Source of the DNA: Syntrophobacterales bacterium
GTDB lineage: Bacteria; Desulfobacterota; Syntrophorhabdia; Syntrophorhabdales; WCHB1-27
Assembly (NCBI GenBank): GCA_017881765.1
Contig: JADGQN010000184.1
Location: forward strand, 1-8,740
Length of the DNA stretch: 8,740 nucleotides
Direction of reading: 5' to 3'
The notes under the pieces were generated by a model. The model did no database searches. It worked only from the letters and a program-made list of their open reading frames with translations, and was not told where the DNA came from. The position numbers and the translations under genes are program-made. Shown piece by piece: positions 1-4,770 of this stretch. Numbering within the stretch: position 1 is the stretch's first letter; each line of letters begins with the position of its first letter.

Positions 1-23
1 GTAGTGAAGAAACCAGACCCGGA

Positions 24-452
24 GTGCGCCTTGCAGGACAATATTTCAAGGCCGCACTCACGGGCCTGGTCGCCGGCTATTGCGTTGCTCTTCTCCTTGG
101 TCGCTCCGTGTGGCTGGAAATGCGGGTAAATATAGGCCATGTGCTACCGCTTTCCGTAGTGTGTTTCGTTCTGGCCTTCGCCAATAGGAAACGACCGATG
201 AGGCTCACCTGGTTTCTGCTTTTCGAACTGCTCGCACCGGTTCTTCTTTTCTCCACTTACGGGTTCAGTTCCTCTACCATCCTCATCGTCCCCGCCAGCT
301 TTTTCAGAGACGGCTTTCACCTGGACTCTCTGTCTCTGCTGAAGATCGACCTTTTTTTACTTTGTTTCCTGGGTGTGGCTAATGCTGTCTGGATCTACGG
401 CGCAGCGATGAGAAGGAGCAAGCGGTTGGTCCGGTCGCATTCGCGCTGTTGA
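24..452 (+). CDS. Small integral membrane protein, unknown function (possibly 5'-truncated)
   Basis: I do not recognise this 142-residue protein. It is strongly hydrophobic, with four likely transmembrane helices at about residues 10-30, 38-55, 61-81 and 105-128. Short basic patches (N-R-K-R near 54-57, R-R-S-K-R near 130-134) separate or follow them, so it should sit in the cytoplasmic membrane with a basic C-terminal tail. No catalytic motif or signal peptide is apparent. The GTG at 24 is a provisional start: the frame stays open back to the window edge and there is no well-spaced ribosome binding site, so the true start may lie outside. The next plus-strand gene is almost 1 kb away, so its operon partners, if any, are to the left of the window. 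Confidence 0.55.
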   Translation: MRLAGQYFKAALTGLVAGYCVALLLGRSVWLEMRVNIGHVLPLSVVCFVLAFANRKRPMRLTWFLLFELLAPVLLFSTYGFSSSTILIVPASFFRDGFHLDSLSLLKIDLFLLCFLGVANAVWIYGAAMRRSKRLVRSHSRC

Positions 453-807
453 CCAGGCTGACGCCCAGTCGACTTTTCTTCCTTTCTTCGAGCGCCACCT
501 AGGACACGGGTCGCTCGATTCTCTCAATCTGCTCCAAGAGTCCAATAGTGTGGAGTGCCCCTCGGCGATCTCGGTGTCGCATTGAGGATTTTACGACCGT
601 GCGATAGGCATGTGGAGAGAGATATCCATGAAAAGTGACAGAGCAGTCCACAAAGTGCCGACGGCTGCCATAGCGTGAAAGCGCTTTCTTCTCTGTGGTA
701 ATGGTGAAGTCGGCTTTAACGATGCGATTTCAGGCTTTGTAGGTGGAGTTTTCTCCTAGCCGATCCCAAATTTTCCTCTGATTCTTCATGCTGATGCTCA
801 GAAGGCG
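453..807. other. Intergenic stretch with no convincing gene
   Basis: About 350 bases between the membrane protein gene and the terminator of the minus-strand small-gene unit. No RNA gene, promoter of good quality, or repeat was seen. The only coding-like signal is the minus-strand frame at 499-789, listed separately, which is broken by an in-frame TGA. Confidence 0.5.
499..789 (-). pseudogene. Possible decayed small gene (97-codon frame with internal TGA)
   Basis: Reading the minus strand from an ATG at 789-787 gives 19 codons (beginning M-K-N-Q-R-K-I-W-D-R-L-G-E), a TGA at 732-730, then 76 further codons to a TAG at 501-499. By my count GC at codon positions 1/2/3 in the longer part is about 57/46/54 %, a weak coding-like pattern. 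I do not recognise the product. No ribosome binding site precedes the ATG, and it lies only about 20 bases beyond the T-tract of the upstream terminator, so expression is doubtful. Readings: remnant of a gene, chance open frame, or, least likely, a recoded TGA. The first hairpin-forming palindrome (GAAAGCGCTTTC) is too far from the TGA for a bacterial SECIS. Confidence 0.2.
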
Positions 808-836
808 AAAAAAGAGGCGGCAAGACTTCTGCCGCC
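808..836 (-). terminator. Rho-independent terminator of the small-gene unit
   Basis: On the minus strand a 7-bp GC-rich stem (GGCGGCA at 836-830 in transcript order, pairing with TGCCGCC at 822-816) closes a 7-base loop. It is followed within two bases by six T residues (813-808). It begins about 22 bases after the stop codon of the 66-residue ORF, so it should end that transcript. Confidence 0.8.
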
Positions 837-857
837 CCCTCGACGATCTGATCTCTG

Positions 858-1058
858 CTACCGATTATCAAAGCCTTTGCGGGCAATGATGCCCTTGACG
901 ATTCTTCCGTCAGGCAGGATGATATCTGCCGTCTGAAGACCTCCCAACCCTAACTTATGCAGAGCGTTCGCAAGATCGTCTTGTGCTTTCTCTTCAGGCG
1001 TCGGCGCTCTATCGACCGGCTTCTTGACCACTCTTACCTTCTTGCCTCCGAAGCTCAT
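858..1058 (-). CDS. Small basic protein of unknown function (66 aa)
   Basis: I do not recognise this 66-residue protein. It begins with a lysine/arginine-rich stretch (S-F-G-G-K-K-V-R-V-V-K-K). A short helical segment follows (about 20-37: T-P-E-E-K-A-Q-D-D-L-A-N-A-L-H-K-L). The C-terminal part (about 44-64) looks like a beta hairpin, with I-I-L-P-D-G-R-I-V-K-G-I-I-A. No signal peptide, membrane helix or cysteine is present, so it should be a small cytoplasmic protein. The ATG at 1058 has a moderate purine-rich site (AAGGCGG) about seven bases upstream. It follows a 42-codon ORF by 16 bases, and both lie between one good promoter and one good terminator, which argues that it is a real expressed gene rather than a chance frame. 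Confidence 0.6.
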   Translation of the reverse strand: MSFGGKKVRVVKKPVDRAPTPEEKAQDDLANALHKLGLGGLQTADIILPDGRIVKGIIARKGFDNR

Positions 1059-1074
1059 ATCAAACCGCCTTCGC

Positions 1075-1203
1075 TCAACACCATCTTAACGTGTAATTGT
1101 GGATTCGCATAAGATTGGTCAACAGCATGCGGGCGATGCCTCCGCCATGCGCTCTGTAGGTGGTTCTTTCAGCCTCCGGGCTCTCTACGTTCACGACAGT
1201 CAT
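1075..1203 (-). CDS. Very small ORF (42 aa), first gene of the unit; possibly frameshifted
   Basis: The minus strand carries ATG (1203-1201) to TGA (1077-1075), 42 residues starting M-T-V-V-N-V-E-S-P-E-A-E-R and containing Y-R-A-H-G-G-G-I-A. The ribosome binding site AAAGGAG, seven bases upstream, is strong, and the promoter is about 30-60 bases upstream. Function unknown. The first 25 codons have GC-rich third positions as expected for coding; the tail is less convincing. In the neighbouring frame the tail would read on through Q-L-H-V-K-M-V-L-S-E-G-G-L-I. That frame ends in a TGA overlapping the ATG of the next gene as ATGA (1058-1055), a typical coupled junction. A single indel could therefore have changed the end of this protein. 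Confidence 0.45.
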   Translation of the reverse strand: MTVVNVESPEAERTTYRAHGGGIARMLLTNLMRIHNYTLRWC

Positions 1204-1233
1204 TGTAGACTCCTTTGAATGTTGAATTGCTCA

Positions 1234-1261
1234 ATTGTAGCGTCAGCCGGACGAGTGTCAA
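1234..1261 (-). promoter_or_regulatory. Sigma-70 type promoter for the minus-strand small-gene unit
   Basis: On the minus strand TTGACA (1261-1256) is separated by 16 bases from TACAAT (1239-1234). The -35 is perfect and the -10 has five of six consensus bases. Transcription would start near 1227, giving a leader of about 24 bases that contains the AAAGGAG ribosome binding site. It is arranged divergently from the promoter of the selenoprotein operon. Confidence 0.75.
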
Positions 1262-1288
1262 GGCGAAGCAGAGCCGGAATTTGCTTAC

Positions 1289-1313
1289 TGGTTGACTGGT
1301 TATTGGTTGACTG
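1289..1313. repeat. Short 15-base-period direct repeat
   Basis: TGGTTGACTG occurs at 1289-1298 and again at 1304-1313, with related ACTGG/TTGG words between and around them. It lies in the divergent intergenic region between the two promoters. It may be a simple degenerate repeat or a pair of protein-binding sites on the same helix face; nothing further can be said. Confidence 0.4.
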
Positions 1314-1389
1314 ACCGATCAATCAGGCGCTCCTCGCTCGGTTCGGTCTGTTTACTGCTTACCACCCCGATGTTTCTGCGATGGCAACG

Positions 1390-1418
1390 TTGACAACGGG
1401 GGAACGAGGCTCAATACT
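1390..1418 (+). promoter_or_regulatory. Sigma-70 type promoter for the selenoglutaredoxin-reductase operon
   Basis: A perfect -35 TTGACA (1390-1395) is followed after 17 bases by AATACT (1413-1418), which matches the -10 consensus at four of six positions. A start near 1425 would leave a leader of about 24 bases, with the ribosome binding site GGAGGTG at 1438-1444. Confidence 0.6.
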
Positions 1419-1448
1419 AAAAGATAGATAAAACTCTGGAGGTGAAAC

Positions 1449-1691
1449 GTGGCTGACGAGAAGAAAGTAGTTGTCTACTCGACCCCTACCTGACCGCATT
1501 GCAAGAGGGCGAAAGCGTTCCTCGAGGAGAATGGTATCTCCTTTCAAGATATTGACGTCGCGGCGGACAAGGTGGCCCGGGAAGAGATGCTGCGCAAGGC
1601 CGGGCAGATGGCAGTCCCTGTTTTTGACATCAATGGGACTATTATAGTGGGGTTTGCTGAGAGCAAGCTGAAGGAAGCTCTGGGGCTCTAG
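1449..1691 (+). CDS. Selenocysteine-containing glutaredoxin, YruB family (UxxC active site)
   Basis: This 80-residue protein is read from GTG (1449) to TAG (1689-1691) through an in-frame TGA at 1491-1493, taken as selenocysteine 15. The frame fits a glutaredoxin/NrdH-like fold of the YruB type throughout: beta strand K-K-V-V-V-Y (5-10), active site T-P-T-U-P-H-C (12-18), helix K-R-A-K-A-F-L-E-E (19-27), cis-proline region G-Q-M-A-V-P-V (52-58), and C-terminal I-I-V-G-F with a final helix. The usual family motif is T-P-T-C-P-x-C, so TGA sits exactly where the nucleophilic cysteine belongs. GGAGGTG six bases upstream supports the GTG start. It would carry electrons as a dithiol/selenolthiol relay in the cytoplasm, reduced by the flavoprotein encoded 24 bases downstream. 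Standard gene callers would miss or split it at the TGA. Synthesis requires selA/B/C/D elsewhere in the genome. Confidence 0.9.
1491..1534 (+). promoter_or_regulatory. Candidate bacterial SECIS element with recoded TGA
   Basis: Immediately after the TGA (1491-1493), GAGG (1505-1508) pairs with CCTC (1520-1523). GC (1509-1510) pairs with GC (1515-1516) around a GAAA loop (1511-1514), with GTT (1517-1519) bulged. An outer helix can form between CATT (1497-1500) and AATG (1530-1533). Seventeen bases separate the TGA from a loop beginning with G. Known bacterial SECIS elements bound by SelB have an apical loop about 16-37 bases after the UGA with a G among its first bases. This fold was drawn by eye. 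Confidence 0.7.
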
Positions 1692-1715
1692 TTCCTAAAT
1701 TGTGCGGAGTCTGAT

Positions 1716-2627
1716 ATGTATGATGTTGTCATCATCGGCGCCGGTCCCGCGGGCATGACCGCAGCGGTCTACACCGCCAGAAAGAAGCTCAGCACGCTTC
1801 TGCTCAGCAAGGACGTTGGCGGCCAGACGCTCTGGACGAACGACATAGAAAATTATATGGGGTATCAATTCATCGAGGGGGCGGAACTCGTTGAAAAGTT
1901 CGAGCACCAGGTGCGCCAGTTTCCCATCGACGTGAAGATAGAAGAAGACGTAGTCGGCTTGGCGAGCATAGAGGGCGGATTCGAGGTGCGCACTGCAGGT
2001 GGAGAAACCTACCAGGCGAAGACGGCGATCATAGCCAGCGGTAAAAAGCCCCGCTCACTGGGGGTTCCGGGAGAGGAGCGCCTGCGGGGTCACGGAGTGA
2101 CTTACTGCTCGACCTGCGATGGGCCCTTGTTCGAAGGACTGAAGGTGGCCGTGATCGGCGGTGGTAATTCCGCCGTGGAAGCCGTTATAGATATGCTGAA
2201 GATCGCCGAGCACGTATATATGGTCTCCCTCACGCCCTTGACCTGCGACCGGTTGCTCATTGACAGGGTCAAGGAAAACCCCAATCTGACTGTCTACGCG
2301 GAATACGCAACGCAAGAGGTATTGGGCGATCCTTCGGTGACGGGCATTCGCATAAAGGACCTCAAGAGCGGCGAAGAGAAGATCCTGGAGGTCAGCGGGG
2401 TCTTCGTCGAGATCGGGCTGATCCCGAATTCAGACTTAGCAAAAGAATTGCTCAAGCTCAACAAGCTTGGAGAGATTGAGGTGAGTTGTTCCGGCGAGAC
2501 AGCCGTCCCCGGTCTGTTTGCAGCAGGGGATGTCACGAATGTGCCTGAGAAGCAGATTGTTGTAGCCGCCGGCGAGGGGGCGAAAGCCGCCCTTCAGGCA
2601 TACCGCTACCTCCAAAAATTTGGATAG
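1716..2627 (+). CDS. AhpF/thioredoxin-reductase-like flavoprotein disulfide reductase
   Basis: This 303-residue FAD enzyme passes electrons from a reduced pyridine nucleotide (or another donor) to a small redox protein. Visible motifs are FAD-binding G-A-G-P-A-G (8-13), redox-active C-S-T-C-D (131-135), nucleotide-binding G-G-G-N-S-A (148-153) and a second FAD motif G-L-F-A-A-G-D (266-272). The length fits low-molecular-weight thioredoxin reductases. C-D-G-P-L-F, F-V-E-I-G-L-I-P-N and K-Q-I-V-V-A-A-G-E-G-A-K-A are closer to the C-terminal half of AhpF. The H-R-R-x-x-x-R motif that marks NADPH use in classical TrxB is absent; S-L-T-P-L-T-C-D-R (171-179) stands in its place, so the donor is probably NADH or uncertain. 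ATG 1716 is preceded by GGAG at six bases. The 24-base gap marks an operon with the selenoglutaredoxin, its likely electron acceptor, as in the C. pasteurianum Cp34/Cp9 pair. Confidence 0.88.
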   Translation: MYDVVIIGAGPAGMTAAVYTARKKLSTLLLSKDVGGQTLWTNDIENYMGYQFIEGAELVEKFEHQVRQFPIDVKIEEDVVGLASIEGGFEVRTAGGETYQAKTAIIASGKKPRSLGVPGEERLRGHGVTYCSTCDGPLFEGLKVAVIGGGNSAVEAVIDMLKIAEHVYMVSLTPLTCDRLLIDRVKENPNLTVYAEYATQEVLGDPSVTGIRIKDLKSGEEKILEVSGVFVEIGLIPNSDLAKELLKLNKLGEIEVSCSGETAVPGLFAAGDVTNVPEKQIVVAAGEGAKAALQAYRYLQKFG

Positions 2628-2970
2628 ATTCCCACAGGCTTGCCGCTGGAGGGGGCGACCGGGTACCCGCCTGCGGGTGTCCCAGTGATTGCCCTACTGT
2701 TACTAAGCCTTTTGGGGGTTTTCCGCGATACCCTCTCTAAAGGCCCATTTCTCGGGCATCCGGACGGGTCAAAAACGTCTGTTCGTAACACATTGAAAAC
2801 AAAGGAAATTGTGAGTATCCGTTTTTTTGACAGCCTATCATATCAGGATATCTGATTTCCTGGATAGTGGTTGAAACCACTGGGGTTTTTCGATTGCCAC
2901 ATCGCAGGGCAAACAGAAGAAGGCCTTTTATCATCAGTATGTTACGAGCTGGTTTCGACAAATTATCTAC
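2628..2970. other. Intergenic region with hairpins and a possible promoter
   Basis: No supported gene lies here. A GC-rich hairpin at 2661-2683 (CCCG/CGGG core) follows the reductase stop but has no T-tract. A TTGACA box at 2827-2832 is followed by an inverted repeat ATCAG-N5-CTGAT (2842-2856). The best -10 (TATCTG) is poor, so any promoter here would be weak or activator-dependent. A terminator-like hairpin at 2866-2890 is listed separately. Confidence 0.4.
2866..2890 (+). terminator. Terminator-like hairpin between the reductase and DUF488 genes
   Basis: AGTGGT (2866-2871) pairs with ACCACT (2876-2881) around TGAA, followed by GGGG and five T (2886-2890). The stem is short and four G separate it from the T-tract. 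It lies about 240 bases beyond the reductase stop codon. It could end read-through from the redox operon or act as a leader attenuator. Confidence 0.4.
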
Positions 2971-2997
2971 ATGTTTTCCACACAATTTGTGGAAAAC
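2963..2997. promoter_or_regulatory. Cluster of DnaA-box-like sites / inverted repeat
   Basis: GTTTTCCACA (2973-2982) and TGTGGAAAAC (2988-2997) form a perfect 10-bp inverted repeat with a five-base spacer. Each half contains TTTTCCACA, which fits the relaxed DnaA-box consensus TTWTNCACA. Just upstream, TTATCTACA (2963-2971) differs from the strict box TTATCCACA by one base. The group precedes the likely DUF488 start at 3022, so it may be an operator or DnaA-responsive site for that gene; a simple RNA hairpin is the alternative. Confidence 0.4.
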
Positions 2998-3021
2998 TTT
3001 CCTAAGTGGCCGACTTTTCTC

Positions 3022-3537
3022 ATGTATTCGGATATCCTGACCATAGGTCATTCGACACGTGCTTTAGAGGCGTTTATTGCTCTCCTGCAGGAAGGCGGCG
3101 CCGAGTGGATAGCAGATGTGCGGAGCATCCCTCGCTCCCGACATAATCCGCAATTTAACCGTGACACGTTACCGGAGAGCCTGTCTGCGGCAGGCATAGG
3201 TTACTCGCACATGGCGGGACTTGGCGGATTTCGAAAGCCGAAGGCTGACTCCCCGAACACGCACTGGAAGAACGCGGGCTTCCGTGGCTATGCCGACTAT
3301 ATGCAGACGGCTCAGTTCAGGGATAGTCTCGAAACTCTCCTGGGTCTGGCGAAAGAAAAAAGGGTGGCCATTATGTGCGCGGAAGTCGTTCCATGGCGAT
3401 GCCATCGTTCTCTGATCGCGGATGCGCTTGTTGGGCACGCCGTTAGGGTGACACACCTGCTGGCTCCCGGAGAGCGCATGGAGCACGTTCTTACGGCCGG
3501 GGCGAGTCTGGAGGGCGGACTACTCACGTATCCCTAA
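3022..3537 (+). CDS. DUF488 family protein
   Basis: This is a DUF488-family cytoplasmic protein of 171 residues from this start; its biochemical role is not established. Family hallmarks are visible: the opening T-I-G-H-S-T-R, then D-V-R-S-I-P-R-S-R-H-N-P-Q-F-N, a G-L-G-G stretch, and near the C-terminus C-A-E-V-V-P-W-R-C-H-R-S-L-I-A-D. The last block contains the two conserved cysteines and the arginine/histidine residues typical of the family. An in-frame ATG at 2971 would add 17 residues, but that extension lies across the TTTTCCACA inverted repeat and is not part of the domain, so I prefer ATG 3022. Neither start has a good ribosome binding site. The gene appears to stand alone, with about 175 bases before the TPR gene. 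Confidence 0.8.
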   Translation: MYSDILTIGHSTRALEAFIALLQEGGAEWIADVRSIPRSRHNPQFNRDTLPESLSAAGIGYSHMAGLGGFRKPKADSPNTHWKNAGFRGYADYMQTAQFRDSLETLLGLAKEKRVAIMCAEVVPWRCHRSLIADALVGHAVRVTHLLAPGERMEHVLTAGASLEGGLLTYP

Positions 3538-3542
3538 AGGTA

Positions 3543-3572
3543 GGGTTCGGGGGTTCAGGGGGCCAAGGGTTC
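3543..3572. repeat. Degenerate GGGTTC short repeats
   Basis: GGGTTC occurs at 3543, 3551 and 3567 in a G-rich stretch directly after the DUF488 stop codon. It looks like a low-complexity intergenic repeat; no function can be assigned. Confidence 0.35.
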
Positions 3573-3712
3573 AAGGGCAGAAGCAACGCAGAGAAGGGCC
3601 ATCACACGTGCTTAGTTAAAACCGCCCTCCGGCCGATAATTCTTATGAAATAGGTGCTTATAGGCTCAGACTGGATCAGCCAGTAACGCGCCTTTACAAC
3701 GAGGGACAGGTA

Positions 3713-4714
3713 ATGGAGAAAATTTCTCTGGTAAAAAGGAGGAGACAGGCACCAATAGAGCCCGCTTCCTTTGAGAAGCCGCCCGTGAAAGAGTCCACCA
3801 AAGAGCCTGCGCAGCATAAGAAGACGGCTCGGCAATGGTTCGAGGAAGGTCGCGGATACGACGGCGCTAAGGTGTCATCGGATAAAGCGATCGAGGCTTA
3901 CAAACAGAGCTTACAGCTTGATGAAAACCTCACCGATGCGCACGTGAACCTTGGGTTCGCCTATCTCGAGAAAGAAGAGTATGAAGAAGCCTTGAAATGT
4001 TTCAGCAAGGTGGCAGAACTGGAAAGCGACAATCCCGAGGCCTACAACAATCTCGGGTACGTTTACGAAAAAATGGAACGGCTGGGCGCCGCAAAGCAGA
4101 TGTACGAAAGGGCACTCCAGGTGCGCCCGAACGATGTTGAAGCCCTTAGCAATTTGGCCCAGATCGCAGATCTGCAGGGAGACTATCAGGGTGCGCTCGG
4201 TCATTATAAGAAGGCCATCGAGACGGATCCCAATGCCGTGTCACCCCACTTTTGCCTTGCCCTTTTGTACGACCGGCACGACATGTTCGACGAAGCCGCG
4301 GAAGAGTATCAGAAGGTCATCAGATTAGACTCCGCTCACGTGAAGGCGCTCCTCAATCTCGGAAGTCTTCACGCGAAACAAGGTCAGTATCGAAAGGCTA
4401 TTGAATGTTTCCAGCGGGTTCTGGAAGTGGCAGGAGATAATGCCGATGCGCACAATAATTTAGGCGCGATCTACGAAGAGCTGGGACGCTACCATGACGC
4501 GGTGGCGGCCTACGAAAAGTCGATTTCCATAAACTCTTTTCACGAGGAAGCCCATTTTAACCTCGCAAGACTCGAATATTACCAGTACGCGGCGAACCCA
4601 GGGGCTTACAAGAAAGAGCTGATCGCCCGGCGCCTTCAGTTTGTGCTTTCCATGAATCCCAAGAATACGAAGGTTCAGCATCTCCTGGAAAAATTGGAAC
4701 AAACGCAGCAGTAA
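3713..4714 (+). CDS. Tetratricopeptide-repeat protein
   Basis: This 333-residue protein consists mostly of TPR units, each a 34-residue helix-turn-helix that together form a superhelical protein-binding scaffold. Six clean repeats run from about residue 74 to 277 (starting near 74, 108, 142, 176, 210 and 244), with the usual pattern N-L-G/A...Y..A...Y/F.KA...P. A degenerate repeat precedes them (about 38-72) and another follows (about 278-320). The first 37 residues are basic, proline-rich and probably disordered. No signal peptide, membrane helix or catalytic domain is attached, so it is likely a cytoplasmic adaptor or assembly factor whose partner is unknown. ATG 3713 follows a purine-rich GAGGGACAGG stretch. 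The gene is monocistronic and ends at a strong hairpin shared with the convergent operon. Confidence 0.85.
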   Translation: MEKISLVKRRRQAPIEPASFEKPPVKESTKEPAQHKKTARQWFEEGRGYDGAKVSSDKAIEAYKQSLQLDENLTDAHVNLGFAYLEKEEYEEALKCFSKVAELESDNPEAYNNLGYVYEKMERLGAAKQMYERALQVRPNDVEALSNLAQIADLQGDYQGALGHYKKAIETDPNAVSPHFCLALLYDRHDMFDEAAEEYQKVIRLDSAHVKALLNLGSLHAKQGQYRKAIECFQRVLEVAGDNADAHNNLGAIYEELGRYHDAVAAYEKSISINSFHEEAHFNLARLEYYQYAANPGAYKKELIARRLQFVLSMNPKNTKVQHLLEKLEQTQQ

Positions 4715-4721
4715 GTAAAGG

Positions 4722-4764
4722 TGGATGAAGGGCGTGCGTCACCAAGACGCACGCCCTTCATCCA
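4722..4764. terminator. Bidirectional hairpin between convergent genes
   Basis: A perfect 19-bp inverted repeat (4722-4740 with 4746-4764) encloses a five-base loop ACCAA. It starts seven bases after the TPR stop codon and ends six bases before the stop of the convergent DctP gene, so it is placed to end both transcripts. Neither side has a clear run of T, so termination or 3'-end stabilisation is inferred from position and stem strength. Confidence 0.7.
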
Positions 4765-4770
4765 TAACTT

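Noticed and set aside
2640..2855. Plus-strand 71-codon frame after the reductase
   Set aside because: No proper start or ribosome binding site, no coding-like composition, and no recognisable product; the region holds hairpins and a possible promoter instead.
2866..2890. CRISPR-like repeat, because of the GTTGAAACCAC word
   Set aside because: The sequence occurs once with no spaced copies; it is better explained as a terminator-like hairpin.
2963..2997. Replication origin
   Set aside because: DnaA-box-like words cluster here, but there is no AT-rich unwinding region with repeats and no dnaA, dnaN, gyrase or par genes in the window.
2737..3051. Minus-strand 104-codon frame upstream of and overlapping the DUF488 start
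   Set aside because: It runs across the terminator-like hairpin and the DnaA-box cluster, has no ribosome binding site and resembles no protein family.
3612..3640. Promoter for the TPR gene (GATAAT preceded by TTAGTT at 17 bases)
   Set aside because: The -10 is good, but the -35 matches only two of six bases, so it was not annotated.
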